DNA from: Nitrosomonas sp.
GTDB lineage: Bacteria; Pseudomonadota; Gammaproteobacteria; Burkholderiales; Nitrosomonadaceae
Assembly (NCBI GenBank): GCA_024281695.1
Contig: JAMXAE010000009.1
Location: forward strand, 1-37,664
Reading direction: 5' to 3'
DNA length: 37,664 bases
The position numbers and the translations under genes are program-made. Of this stretch, positions 21,825 through 31,310 are shown piece after piece. The notes below the pieces were generated by a model, which worked only from the letters and a program-made list of their open reading frames with translations, was not told the origin of the DNA and searched no databases. The stretch's first letter is position 1. Each line of letters begins with the position of its first letter.

Positions 21825-21853
21825 AAAAAACTGGGACGGCCTTTACGCCGTCC
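21825..21853 (-). terminator. terminator-like hairpin in the rpsL leader (possible attenuator)
   Basis: Read on the minus strand, a perfect 7-bp stem GGACGGC (21847-21853) and GCCGTCC (21834-21840) with a 6-base loop is followed by CAG and six U. The U run abuts the AGGA of rpsL. The structure is inside the leader between the strong promoter and rpsL, so it could attenuate the whole superoperon or be a relic of an upstream operon's terminator. Confidence 0.6.
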
Positions 21854-21948
21854 ATACTATTTTCTGATATTCTGTATTTAATTTACCAATGGGTATTGAT
21901 AATTCGACATCCTCAAACACACTAAAGATGCGACAAAAAAGAGAGCGG

Positions 21949-21977
21949 ATTCTATGGTGTTTATCTTTGTGTGTCAA
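21949..21977 (-). promoter_or_regulatory. promoter of the str-S10-spc-alpha superoperon
   Basis: On the minus strand a perfect -35 TTGACA (21972-21977), 17 bases of spacer and TAGAAT (21949-21954) are followed by a GC-rich CCGCTC discriminator, as expected of growth-rate and stringently controlled promoters. The leader to rpsL is about 130 bases. An 8-bp inverted repeat, TTTATCTT (21960-21967) and AAGATAAA (21976-21983), overlaps the -35 element and could be an operator. Confidence 0.85.
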
Positions 21978-22065
21978 GATAAACATGGATCACGATATTC
22001 TTTACAGAAAAATTATTCTTACAAAACTTAACTCCATCCCCATTACTACAATTTATTATATTTTA

Positions 22066-22551
22066 TCAATCTCTAAAATTCTGGAATTGCAAAGGGAATT
22101 CTTCGATTGATTTCTTGATCAAATTGATGGTTTCTTGCAACACATCCCTTTTTGTACCGATTACACGTACTACATCTCCTTGGATACTCGCTTGCACTTT
22201 AAGCTTGCTATCTTTAATATTCCTTACGATTTTTTTGGCCAGCTCTGTATCGAGGCCTACTTTAATTGTTACTACTTGCTTCGCTTTGTGTCCGCTAATT
22301 TTCTCTAATTGCCCCTTATCAAGACAACGCACATCTACGTTTCTCTTTGTCAATTTGGTTCTTAGAATATCCAATACTTGTTCAAGTTTAAATTCATCAT
22401 CTGCAAAAACAGTCAATTGATAATCCGCCTGCTCAACCCTCGCATCGGAGCCTTTAAAATCAAATCGGGTGCTTACTTCCTTGTTTACTTGATCTATCGC
22501 ATTCCGGATTTCCTGCTTATCAACCTCTGAGACGATATCAAACGATGGCAT
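22066..22551 (-). CDS. yajQ: YajQ family nucleotide-binding protein
   Basis: Member of the UPF0234/YajQ family, a cytoplasmic protein with two ferredoxin-like domains. In Xanthomonas and Pseudomonas relatives it binds cyclic di-GMP, but the role here is only inferred. [20 protein letters not shown], then [20 protein letters not shown] and the [20 protein letters not shown] segment are family signatures. Length is 161 residues, normal. The start is ATG. It lies 98 bases downstream of argG in the same direction and could be cotranscribed with it. Confidence 0.93.
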   Translation of the reverse strand: MPSFDIVSEVDKQEIRNAIDQVNKEVSTRFDFKGSDARVEQADYQLTVFADDEFKLEQVLDILRTKLTKRNVDVRCLDKGQLEKISGHKAKQVVTIKVGLDTELAKKIVRNIKDSKLKVQASIQGDVVRVIGTKRDVLQETINLIKKSIEEFPLQFQNFRD

Positions 22552-22649
22552 TTTTCTCTCTTAATCGGAACAATTAAAAAGGCTTTCTTTTGCAAGAACT
22601 ACTCAATCAGTAACTCTGTTGCTCTAAATTCTGTGTAGCCAGTAAAGCC

Positions 22650-23870
22650 CTACTTTCTATTCTTCTCTACCTCGGCCGCAATGCGCAATCTTAAAGCATT
22701 GAGCCTTATAAACCCTGCTGCATCAGCTTGATTATATGCTCCCGCATCATCTTCAAATGTAGCAACATTAGAATCAAATAATGAATCAGTTTGAGAATCT
22801 CTTCCAACCACAATGACGTTTCCCTTATACAATTTTAATCGCACCCATCCATTCACCTTTTCCTGGGCCGCATCAATCATGGTTTGCAGCATTTTACGCT
22901 CCGGACTCCACCAGTAACCGTTATAAATTAAAGCTGCATAGCGTGGCATTAAATCATCCTTTAGGTGCGCCACTTCCCGATCCAAAGTTATAGATTCTAT
23001 GGCACGATGTGCACGCAATAAAATGGTTCCACCGGGAGTTTCATAACATCCGCGAGATTTCATACCCACATACCGATTCTCAACCAAGTCCAACCTGCCA
23101 ATGCCATGCCTGCCGCCTAACTGATTGAGTTTCTCTAATATGCCCGCTGGTGACAATAAATTACCGTTTAGCGCAACCGCATCCCCACGGCTAAACTCTA
23201 CATCTAAATATTCTGCTTTATCGGGTGCTTTCTCTGGTGAGACGCTCCAACGCCACATTGACTCTTCTGGTTCTACTGCAGGATTCTCCAAAACCCTTCC
23301 TTCATAAGAAATATGCAAGAGATTAGCATCCATACTGTAGGGTGATCCCGCCTTCTTTTTCATTTCAACGGGAATCCCATGTTGCTCCGCATATTGGAGC
23401 AGCTTTTCCCTTGAAACCAAATCCCATTCACGCCACGGAGCAATCACATGAATATCTGGCTGCAGAGCATAATATCCCAATTCAAAACGTACCTGATCAT
23501 TACCCTTGCCTGTTGCACCATGCGAAACCGCATCCGCACCCGTCTCACTGGCTATTTCTATCTGTCTTTTTGCAATCAAAGGTCTCGCTATGCTCGTACC
23601 CAGCAAATATTCGCCTTCATAGATCGTATTTGCCCGGAACATTGGAAACACAAAGTCGCGTACAAATTCTTCCCGCAAATCTTCTATATAAATTTCTTTG
23701 ACGCCTAACTGTTTTGCTTTTAAGCGCGCCGGCTCAACTTCCTCTCCTTGCCCAATATCCGCAGTAAACGTGACGACTTCACATTGATAGGTATCTTGCA
23801 ACCATTTCAAAATTACCGAAGTATCCAAACCTCCAGAGAAAGCCAAAACTACTTTATTAATTTTTTTCAT
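22650..23870 (-). CDS. argG: argininosuccinate synthase
   Basis: Joins citrulline and aspartate with ATP to argininosuccinate in the cytoplasm. AFSGGLDTS (10-18) is the N-type ATP pyrophosphatase P-loop. [19 protein letters not shown] and the substrate-binding [20 protein letters not shown] are intact, followed by [20 protein letters not shown]. Length is 406 residues, as in other proteobacteria. The start is ATG. The 75-base leader after argF contains a small hairpin (ATAGCG 23893-23898 with CGCTAT 23903-23908). ArgF makes the citrulline that this enzyme consumes. Confidence 0.97.
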   Translation of the reverse strand: MKKINKVVLAFSGGLDTSVILKWLQDTYQCEVVTFTADIGQGEEVEPARLKAKQLGVKEIYIEDLREEFVRDFVFPMFRANTIYEGEYLLGTSIARPLIAKRQIEIASETGADAVSHGATGKGNDQVRFELGYYALQPDIHVIAPWREWDLVSREKLLQYAEQHGIPVEMKKKAGSPYSMDANLLHISYEGRVLENPAVEPEESMWRWSVSPEKAPDKAEYLDVEFSRGDAVALNGNLLSPAGILEKLNQLGGRHGIGRLDLVENRYVGMKSRGCYETPGGTILLRAHRAIESITLDREVAHLKDDLMPRYAALIYNGYWWSPERKMLQTMIDAAQEKVNGWVRLKLYKGNVIVVGRDSQTDSLFDSNVATFEDDAGAYNQADAAGFIRLNALRLRIAAEVEKNRK

Positions 23871-23945
23871 TATCTTTTCATTTGTGCAGTAAATAGCGAC
23901 GACGCTATGAAATTGATATTTCTGTCATAAATTTTAATTATAAAT

Positions 23946-24872
23946 TTAATTTTCAGTATCTAATCTACCTAACAACAAATACTCCATCAATGCTTTCTGC
24001 GTATGCAATCGATTTTCTGCTTCATCCCATACGACTGATTGCGGGCCATCCAAAACCTCCGCTGCCACCTCTTCACCGCGATGAGCAGGTAAACAGTGCA
24101 TAAATACAGCATCCTTTTTAGCTCGAGACATCATTTCTGCATTGACACAAAATTCAGCAAAATCACTTCTTCTTTGTTCTGCCTCTGCCTCAAACCCCAT
24201 ACTTGTCCACACATCGGTAGTCACAAGATCAGCACCAATCACTGCTTTCCGAGGATTAGCAAACATTTCATAATGTGTTGTACTGCTTAATCCGATGTGC
24301 TCAGGATTAATGTCATAGCCTGGCGGCGTTGATACATTCACTTTAAAATCAAAAATCTCTGCAGCCTGCAACCAAGTGTTACACATATTATTAGAATCGC
24401 CCACCCAAGCTACCGTCTTACCCGTAATACTTCCACGGTGTTCTGTATAGGTAAAAATATCACTCATTATTTGACAGGGATGATATTCATCAGTTAGGCC
24501 ATTAATAACCGGGACTCGTGAATTCTCCGAGAAACGCTTAATGATGTCATGTTCATAAGTCCGAATCATAATGATATCAACCATACGCGAAATAACTCTT
24601 GCAGAATCCTCAACCGGCTCTCCTCGTCCCAATTGCGTATCGCGTGTAGATAAGTAGATTGCAGCGCCGCCCAATTGATGCATACCTGCTTCAAATGATA
24701 AACGTGTGCGAGTTGAATTCTTGTCAAATATCATTGCCAGCGTTCGATCAGCCAATGGCCAATATTGCCGGTATTGTTTGAACTCCTGCTTTATCCAACG
24801 AGCACGTTCAAATAAATATTCATACTCTTCACGGCAAAAATCATTAAATTGCAAAAAATGCTTAAATTGCAT
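23946..24872 (-). CDS. argF: ornithine carbamoyltransferase
   Basis: Transfers the carbamoyl group from carbamoyl phosphate to ornithine, giving citrulline. STRTR (53-57) is the carbamoyl-phosphate motif, MRTY-like ...MIRTYEHD and NGLTDEYHPCQ follow, and DVWTSMG and the catalytic HCLPAHRG motif are near the C-terminus. Length is 308 residues, usual for the short anabolic type. The start is ATG, and 47 bases separate it from argD. The order argD-argF-argG recurs in betaproteobacteria, so it is the biosynthetic and not the arginine-deiminase enzyme. Confidence 0.96.
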   Translation of the reverse strand: MQFKHFLQFNDFCREEYEYLFERARWIKQEFKQYRQYWPLADRTLAMIFDKNSTRTRLSFEAGMHQLGGAAIYLSTRDTQLGRGEPVEDSARVISRMVDIIMIRTYEHDIIKRFSENSRVPVINGLTDEYHPCQIMSDIFTYTEHRGSITGKTVAWVGDSNNMCNTWLQAAEIFDFKVNVSTPPGYDINPEHIGLSSTTHYEMFANPRKAVIGADLVTTDVWTSMGFEAEAEQRRSDFAEFCVNAEMMSRAKKDAVFMHCLPAHRGEEVAAEVLDGPQSVVWDEAENRLHTQKALMEYLLLGRLDTEN

Positions 24873-24919
24873 AACAAGACGAATAACCGATCAGAAATAC
24901 ATTACTTCATGTATTCTTT

Positions 24920-26092
24920 TCAGCCATTCAGGAACTCCTTTATTAACTCACAAGTCATATCAACCACTTGTACAGCTTCGGCTTGCTGCATTACAAACGC
25001 AGGCAGCAAACGTATCACTTTATCCGATGTTACATTAATTAATAATTTCTTTGCCAATGCCTTTTTTACCAATTCAGCACAAGGCACTGCAAGCTCAATA
25101 CCTATAATCAAGCCCTGCCCCCTAACTTGTACGACACCAGTCACACCAGCGAGTTGGCTTTTAAACTTGCCACGCATGAAATCACCCAATTTTGCAGCAT
25201 GATCGAGCAAATTTTCTTCGGAAATAACAGTCAATGTCTCAATAGCTGTGGCGCAAGCCAATGGATTGCCTCCAAAAGTAGAAGCATGATTACCCGGTTT
25301 AAAAACTTCTGCCGCAATGCCTTTTGCCAAACAAGCGCCAATCGCAACACCGCCACCGAGACCTTTAGCCAGCGTCACCACATCTGGTTTGATATTACTA
25401 TGCTGGAATGCAAACCACTTTCCACTTCGTCCAATACCGGATTGCACCTCGTCTAGCATCAAAAGCCAGCCATATTGATTACATAGATTCCGCAATTCCT
25501 GTAAATAATGTGCCTCAGGAATATTGACTCCACCCTCACCCTGGAATGGCTCCACTAGCACTGCAACCACATCTTTATTGTTAACAGCAACCTGCGTAAT
25601 TGCTTCCATATTGTTATAAGGTACACGCACAAAGCCCGTCAATAATGGCTCAAATCCTGCCTGTACTTTGCGATTTCCACTGGCCGTCAAGGTTGCCATC
25701 GTACGACCATGAAACGAACGTTCCATCACAATGATGGTAGGCAATGAAACTCCCTTGTTATGCCCATGTAATCTAGCCAGCTTAATGGCCGTTTCATTGG
25801 CTTCTGCCCCTGAATTACAAAAGAAAGCATTATCCATTCCTGATAATTCAGTCAGGCGATCAGCCAATCGTTCCTGCTTATCAATATGGTAGAGATTTGA
25901 AGTATGAATTAACGTTTTAGCCTGTTCACAGATCGCTTTCGTTAATCTTGGATGACAATGCCCCAATCCACACACAGCAATACCTGCCAATGCATCCAAG
26001 TACCGCTCACCGTGATCATCCCACAACCATACCCCTTCGCCTTTAACAAAGGTAACGGGTAATCGTGAATAAGTATTCATCAAATTAGACAC
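24920..26092 (-). CDS. argD: acetylornithine aminotransferase
   Basis: PLP enzyme that transaminates N-acetylglutamate semialdehyde to N-acetylornithine; the family often also serves as succinyldiaminopimelate aminotransferase. Fold type I class III features are NSGAEANETAIKLAR, SFHGRTMATLTASGN, DEVQ (214-217) and LAKG with the PLP lysine K243. Length is 390 residues from GTG 26092 (MSNLMNTYSRLPV). An ATG twelve bases downstream is the alternative, and neither has a strong ribosome binding site. It heads the argD-argF-argG group and is divergent from gyrA. Confidence 0.95.
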   Translation of the reverse strand: MSNLMNTYSRLPVTFVKGEGVWLWDDHGERYLDALAGIAVCGLGHCHPRLTKAICEQAKTLIHTSNLYHIDKQERLADRLTELSGMDNAFFCNSGAEANETAIKLARLHGHNKGVSLPTIIVMERSFHGRTMATLTASGNRKVQAGFEPLLTGFVRVPYNNMEAITQVAVNNKDVVAVLVEPFQGEGGVNIPEAHYLQELRNLCNQYGWLLMLDEVQSGIGRSGKWFAFQHSNIKPDVVTLAKGLGGGVAIGACLAKGIAAEVFKPGNHASTFGGNPLACATAIETLTVISEENLLDHAAKLGDFMRGKFKSQLAGVTGVVQVRGQGLIIGIELAVPCAELVKKALAKKLLINVTSDKVIRLLPAFVMQQAEAVQVVDMTCELIKEFLNG

Positions 26093-26372
26093 AATACAAC
26101 GCTCGCATTTCAGGTGGAAAATTCAATTAAGGATCCTCACGGACAAGGTAAGGATAATTTGGAAAAACGATAATGTTCACCTATTTATTCAGCTTTTTCA
26201 AGCTTTTTTTCTTTAAAGATCTACTTATTAGCCGCAATTTTATAGACTTATTGGTTCAAAGTTAATAGAGAAACAGTAGCAACATGTTAGAATGGGCGGA
26301 TTTATATATTTCTAAGTCAATTTTTAGAGATATTCCTGTATCGTAACCTATTGTTTCTCCAGATCATAAGAT
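26093..26372. other. argD-gyrA divergent intergenic region
   Basis: The 280 bases carry the gyrA promoter described separately and must also carry the argD promoter, for which I see no convincing -35/-10 pair. A weak 5-bp hairpin, AGCTT (26191-26195) and AAGCT (26200-26204), followed by seven T lies in the middle on the plus strand. There is no plus-strand gene before it, so I do not call it a terminator. No ORF of interest is present. Confidence 0.5.
26285..26293 (+). promoter_or_regulatory. extended -10 promoter candidate for gyrA
   Basis: TGTTAGAAT combines an extended TGn with the -10 TAGAAT (26288-26293) and is followed by GGGCGG. No good -35 lies 16-18 bases upstream, as is tolerated with extended -10 elements. 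The leader to gyrA would be about 75 bases. Confidence 0.45.
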
Positions 26373-28937
26373 ATGAACCAATTTGCCAAGGAAACCCTGC
26401 CGATCAGTCTTGAAGAAGAGATGCGGCGTTCCTATCTTGATTACGCGATGAGTGTCATTGTAGGTCGTGCCTTACCAGATGTTCGTGATGGTCTGAAGCC
26501 GGTACATCGGCGCGTATTATTTGCCATGCATGAACTTTCAAACGACTGGAATAGACCCTACAAAAAATCTGCACGTATTGTCGGTGACGTGATCGGTAAA
26601 TATCATCCGCATGGAGATACCGCTGTCTATGACACCATTGTTCGTATGGCACAAGATTTTTCCCTTCGCTATATGCTGATTGACGGTCAAGGTAACTTTG
26701 GCTCAGTGGATGGAGATAATGCAGCAGCCATGCGCTACACGGAAATCCGCATGTCGCGTATTGCCCATGAGTTGCTGATTGATCTTGACAAAGAAACGGT
26801 GGATTTTGGTCCCAATTATGACGATTCAGAGAAAGAACCACTCATACTTCCTGCCAAAATTCCCAATCTGCTGATCAACGGTTCATCGGGCATTGCCGTA
26901 GGTATGGCGACCAACATTCCGCCACACAATTTAAATGAAGTTATTGCAGCTTGCCTCGCCTTACTCAAAAATCCTGATATCAATATTGACGAACTCATTG
27001 AGTTCATCCCAGCGCCAGATTTCCCAACTGCCGGTATTATTTATGGTGTTTCCGGTGTAAAAGATGGCTATCGTACAGGTCGCGGTCGTGTTGTCATGCG
27101 TGCTCGCACTCATTTTGAGGACATGGAAAAAGGCAGCCGCCAATGCATCGTCGTCGATGAATTACCTTATCAGGTTAACAAAGCCAATTTATTAATCCGC
27201 ATTGGTGAACTCGTCCGCGATAAGAAAATTGAAGGTATTTCGGATTTACGGGACGAATCCGACAAATCGGGTATGCGTGTTGTGATTGAATTGAAACGTG
27301 GTGAAGTACCTGAAGTCATTCTGAATAACTTGTATAAAGAAACACAGATGCAAGACACCTTTGGAATGAACATGGTAGCACTCTTGGATGGTCAACCTCG
27401 TCTCTTGAATTTAAAGCAAATTCTGGATGCATTCCTGCGCCATCGGCGTGAAGTGGTCACCCGTCGTACTGTATTCGAGCTGAAGAAAGCCCGTGAACGC
27501 GGTCATTTATTAGAAGGCCTAGCGGTTGCTTTATCCAATGTGGATGAAATTATTGCCTTAATAAAGGCCGCACCGACACCAGCTGTCGCCAAAGATGCAA
27601 TCATGGCAAAAGTTTGGCGTTCACAATTGGTTGAGGAAATGCTGTCGCGCGCCATGGCAGATGCCAATGCGCTACGCCCCGATGGTCTAGGTGAAGACTT
27701 TGGTTTGAAGTCTCAAGGTTATCGCTTATCCGATGCACAGGCGCAAGCGATCCTAGAATTACGCTTACAACGCCTAACTGGATTGGAGCAAGAAAAGATT
27801 GTCGAAGAATATAGAGATGTCATAGAGAAAATCATTGATTATCTTGATATTCTAGCTAATCCGGAACGGATCACTCTCATTATTACTGAAGAACTTGACG
27901 CGATCCAACAGCAATTTGGTGACAAACGTCGCAGCGAAATTATTATCGATACTCAGGACTTGAGTATGGAAGATTTGATTACACCCGCAGATGTGGTGGT
28001 CACACTGTCGCACAGTGGATATATCAAATCACAATTACTCGATGAATATCGCGCACAAAAACGCGGCGGACGCGGCAAGCTGGCCACCAGCACAAAAGAA
28101 GATGATTTCATTGACAAGCTATTCATTGCCAACACACATGACTATATTCTATGCTTCTCAAGCTTAGGGCGCGTTTACTGGATCAAGGTATATGAAGTGC
28201 CTCAAGGAGGTCGATTATCCCGCGGCAAACCCATTATTAACTTGGTGCAGCTTGGAGAAGGCGAAAAAATTAACGCTATACTGCCCGTTAAAGCTTTCGA
28301 TGAAACCCGCTTTATATTTATGGCAACTTCTTTTGGTACTGTCAAGAAAACACCACTATCAGAATTTTCCCGTCCACGTAACAATGGCATTATCGCCATC
28401 GGCCTGGATGAAGGTGATTACCTCATCGGCGTCGAACTAACCGAAGGCAAACATGACGTCATGCTATTTTCTGACAACGGCAAAGCCATGCGTTTCAGTG
28501 AAAATGATGTGCGTCCAATGGGACGGACTGCACGTGGCGTACGCGGCATGAAGCTTGGTTCCGGACACAGAGTAATCTCCCTGTTAGTCGCTGAAAATGA
28601 GGATCTTGCTGTATTAACTGCAACTGAAAATGGTTATGGCAAACGCACCCCTATCGGTGAATACACACGCCATAATCGCGGTACGCAAGGCATGATTGCG
28701 ATCAAAACCAGCGCACGTAACGGCAAAGTGGTTACTGCAAAACTGGTTAAACCAGACGATGAAATTATGTTGATTACATCCGGCGGCATACTTATCCGCA
28801 CTCGTGTCAATGAAGTACGAGAAATGAGTCGCGCAACACAAGGCGTCACTTTGATCAACTTGGATGCAGGCGAGAAACTGGCCGGCCTGGAAAGAGTAAT
28901 TGAGAGCGATGGTGAGGATAGTGAGGACGACAGTTAG
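26373..28937 (+). CDS. gyrA: DNA gyrase subunit A
   Basis: Cleaves and reseals DNA during negative supercoiling in complex with GyrB. The catalytic Tyr is Y122 in [10 protein letters not shown]. The quinolone-determining region reads [13 protein letters not shown], with Thr at position 83 and Asp at 87. The gyrase-specific box QKRGGRGK (562-569) separates it from ParC and starts the six-bladed C-terminal DNA-wrapping domain, which ends in an acidic tail ([11 protein letters not shown]). Length is 854 residues. ATG start. It is the head of the gyrA-serC-pheA-type cluster of betaproteobacteria. Its GC content is clearly higher than that of the ribosomal genes. Confidence 0.98.
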   Translation: MNQFAKETLPISLEEEMRRSYLDYAMSVIVGRALPDVRDGLKPVHRRVLFAMHELSNDWNRPYKKSARIVGDVIGKYHPHGDTAVYDTIVRMAQDFSLRYMLIDGQGNFGSVDGDNAAAMRYTEIRMSRIAHELLIDLDKETVDFGPNYDDSEKEPLILPAKIPNLLINGSSGIAVGMATNIPPHNLNEVIAACLALLKNPDINIDELIEFIPAPDFPTAGIIYGVSGVKDGYRTGRGRVVMRARTHFEDMEKGSRQCIVVDELPYQVNKANLLIRIGELVRDKKIEGISDLRDESDKSGMRVVIELKRGEVPEVILNNLYKETQMQDTFGMNMVALLDGQPRLLNLKQILDAFLRHRREVVTRRTVFELKKARERGHLLEGLAVALSNVDEIIALIKAAPTPAVAKDAIMAKVWRSQLVEEMLSRAMADANALRPDGLGEDFGLKSQGYRLSDAQAQAILELRLQRLTGLEQEKIVEEYRDVIEKIIDYLDILANPERITLIITEELDAIQQQFGDKRRSEIIIDTQDLSMEDLITPADVVVTLSHSGYIKSQLLDEYRAQKRGGRGKLATSTKEDDFIDKLFIANTHDYILCFSSLGRVYWIKVYEVPQGGRLSRGKPIINLVQLGEGEKINAILPVKAFDETRFIFMATSFGTVKKTPLSEFSRPRNNGIIAIGLDEGDYLIGVELTEGKHDVMLFSDNGKAMRFSENDVRPMGRTARGVRGMKLGSGHRVISLLVAENEDLAVLTATENGYGKRTPIGEYTRHNRGTQGMIAIKTSARNGKVVTAKLVKPDDEIMLITSGGILIRTRVNEVREMSRATQGVTLINLDAGEKLAGLERVIESDGEDSEDDS

Positions 28938-28989
28938 AAACATAGATACTACTTAATCTCTAAGCACTAAAATAACGACTCTAAAAACA

Positions 28990-30081
28990 ATGAATCAAAT
29001 CTATAATTTCAGTGCAGGGCCTGCGGTTCTACCCAAAGAAGTTTTGCAACAAGCACGTGATGAAATGCTGGATTGGCACGATAGCGGCATGTCCGTCATG
29101 GAAATGAGTCATCGCGGCAAGGAATTCATGGCCATTGCTGAAAAAACCGAAAGTGATTTTCGGGAATTGGTCGGAGTACCGAAAAATTACAAAATCTTAT
29201 TCTTGCAAGGTGGCGCCACCAGTCAGTTTTCCATGGTGCCTATGAACTTGCTGCGCGGCAAAAAAACCGCGGACTACATTAATACCGGTCAATGGTCGAC
29301 AAAAGCCATAGAAGAAGCCAATCGATATTGCACAGTGAATGTTGCAGCCTCTTCCGAGGATGCAAATTTTACCTATGTACCCACACAAGACAAATGGCGA
29401 TTGAATCAGGAAGCAGCTTATATTCATTACACCAGCAACGAAACTATTGGGGGCGTCGAATTTCACTGGATACCGGAAATTGATCCTCAAAATAACACTC
29501 CATTAGTGGTCGATATGTCATCCGATATTCTGTCACGACCCTTGGATGTTACCCGTTTTGGATTGATCTACGCAGGTGCACAGAAAAACCTAGGGCCGGC
29601 CGGACTAACCCTGGTCATTGTTCGCGAGGATTTACTCGGCATACCGATAGTAGACACACCGACGCTATACAATTACCAAGTTCATGCCAAAAATGATTCA
29701 ATGTACAATACACCGCCCACCTATGCCATGTATATCACCGGACTGGTATTTTCATGGTTGAAGAAAAAAGGCGGGTTAGCAACAATGGAGAGAATCAATA
29801 TTACCAAAGCTAATCTTTTATACGACTTGCTCGATAGCACCGATTTTTATCATTGCCCAGTGGCTAAATCAGATCGATCGCGCATGAATGTCCCCTTTAC
29901 GTTAAGAAACCCTGCACTGGACGAAGAGTTCCTCAAGCAAGCTAAAATCAGTGGGTTGATTCAACTCAAAGGTCATCGTTCAGTGGGTGGCATGCGTGCT
30001 TCTATATATAATGCAATGCCCATTGAAGGTGTGGCAAAATTGGCAGCATTTATGAAGGAGTTTGCCAGTCAACATGTCTGA
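28990..30081 (+). CDS. serC: phosphoserine aminotransferase
   Basis: PLP enzyme that makes 3-phosphoserine from 3-phosphohydroxypyruvate and glutamate, and acts similarly in pyridoxine synthesis. NFSAGPAVLPKEVLQQA is the family opening, GGATSQFSMVPMNLL binds PLP phosphate, and K199 in YAGAQKNLGPAG is the Schiff-base lysine. HRSVGGMRASIYNAMP near the end is conserved. Length is 363 residues. The ATG has no clear Shine-Dalgarno site, 52 bases after gyrA. Its last 8 bases overlap serA, which makes its substrate. Confidence 0.97.
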   Translation: MNQIYNFSAGPAVLPKEVLQQARDEMLDWHDSGMSVMEMSHRGKEFMAIAEKTESDFRELVGVPKNYKILFLQGGATSQFSMVPMNLLRGKKTADYINTGQWSTKAIEEANRYCTVNVAASSEDANFTYVPTQDKWRLNQEAAYIHYTSNETIGGVEFHWIPEIDPQNNTPLVVDMSSDILSRPLDVTRFGLIYAGAQKNLGPAGLTLVIVREDLLGIPIVDTPTLYNYQVHAKNDSMYNTPPTYAMYITGLVFSWLKKKGGLATMERINITKANLLYDLLDSTDFYHCPVAKSDRSRMNVPFTLRNPALDEEFLKQAKISGLIQLKGHRSVGGMRASIYNAMPIEGVAKLAAFMKEFASQHV

Positions 30082-31270
30082 ACATCAACATAGGATCTTT
30101 AAAATTCTTACCATTAATCAGATCTCATCCCATGGACTAAAACGCTTTCCTGCGGATTATTACCAAGTGAGTGATGATGTTGCTGAGCCGGATGCTATTC
30201 TGGTGCGTTCACAAAATATGCTGAATCGGGAAATCCCTCGCAGTGTCATGGCGATCGGTCGGGCAGGTGCCGGCACCAACAATATCCCGGTACAAGACAT
30301 GAATAACCGTGGCATCCCCGTATTCAACACTCCCGGCGCCAATGCCAATGCGGTCAAGGAATTGGTACTGGCAAGTATGTTATTAGCTGCCAGAAATTTA
30401 TCTCCTGCATTGCAGTTCGTTGAGACCCTTCAGGGTGAAGATACGATAATGAATAAACAAGCAGAGGATGGAAAGAAACGTTTTTCCGGCATCGAATTGC
30501 CCGGCCGTACCCTGGGCATTATTGGTCTGGGCGAAATTGGTCGACTGGTGGCCGATGCTGCCATCAAATTGGGCATGAAAGTCATTGGTTATGACCCCAA
30601 GATAACCGTCGATTCTGCTTGGAGCTTGTCTTCTGAAGTCAAAAAAGCACAAAGCATCGAGGATCTATTGCGCCATAGTGACTTTATCAGTGTGCATGTT
30701 CCGCTACTCGATTCCACGCATCATCTGATCAATGAAAACAGCGTAAAAATAATGAAGCAACATACGATTCTGTTGAATTTCTCACGCAGTGCTATCGTCG
30801 ACGAAGACGCTATTTTGAATGGGATAGCAATCAACAAAATAAAATATTATGTGTGTGATTTTCCCAGTCAGAAATTACAGCATCAAAAAGCAGTAATTAC
30901 TTTGCCGCATCTGGGCGCTTCGACACAGGAAGCAGAGGATAATTGCGCGGTTATGGTTGTTAATCAACTCACAGACTATTTGCAAAATGGGAATATCAAA
31001 AACACAGTTAATTTTCCTGATATCCTGATGGAACGAGAGTCTCCTTATCGGATCGCGGTGGCCAATGCCAATGTACCCAATATTCTAGGACAAATCTCCA
31101 CCAGTATGGCCAATACTGGATTGAACATCCATAACATGATCAACAAATCACGCGGTGAAATAGCCTATACGCTGGTTGATGCCGACAGTCCGGTGCCACA
31201 AGGCGTAGTGAATGAAATTGCCTTGATCGCAGGAGTATTGATGGCACGTCATGTACCCTTTCCCCGATAA
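30074..31270 (+). CDS. serA: D-3-phosphoglycerate dehydrogenase, short ACT-containing form
   Basis: NAD-dependent oxidation of 3-phosphoglycerate, the entry to serine synthesis. I start at ATG 30074, which overlaps serC by 8 bases and has AAGGAG 13 bases upstream; an in-frame TTG at 30062 is too close to that site. Length is 398 residues. The cofactor motif is GLGEIG (151-156), R238 is in NFSRSAIVDEDA, and the catalytic His is H279 in LPHLGAST. A C-terminal ACT domain spans about 326-398. The segment that in E. coli reads FPTEP, with the catalytic Glu269, reads FPSQKL (263-268) here, so the acid appears replaced. Some short-form relatives also vary here. Confidence 0.9.
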   Translation: MSEHQHRIFKILTINQISSHGLKRFPADYYQVSDDVAEPDAILVRSQNMLNREIPRSVMAIGRAGAGTNNIPVQDMNNRGIPVFNTPGANANAVKELVLASMLLAARNLSPALQFVETLQGEDTIMNKQAEDGKKRFSGIELPGRTLGIIGLGEIGRLVADAAIKLGMKVIGYDPKITVDSAWSLSSEVKKAQSIEDLLRHSDFISVHVPLLDSTHHLINENSVKIMKQHTILLNFSRSAIVDEDAILNGIAINKIKYYVCDFPSQKLQHQKAVITLPHLGASTQEAEDNCAVMVVNQLTDYLQNGNIKNTVNFPDILMERESPYRIAVANANVPNILGQISTSMANTGLNIHNMINKSRGEIAYTLVDADSPVPQGVVNEIALIAGVLMARHVPFPR

Positions 31271-31310
31271 ACTTTGATTAATTATCGTTAAGTCAACATT
31301 TTCACCCGCA

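Noticed and set aside
26191..26210. Hairpin with T run upstream of gyrA as a terminator
   Set aside because: The stem is only 5 bp and A/T-rich, and no plus-strand gene precedes it.
26619..26633. Thr at GyrA position 83 as a quinolone-resistance mutation
   Set aside because: Thr is the natural residue at this position in several proteobacteria, and Asp87 is unchanged; the sequence alone does not support resistance.
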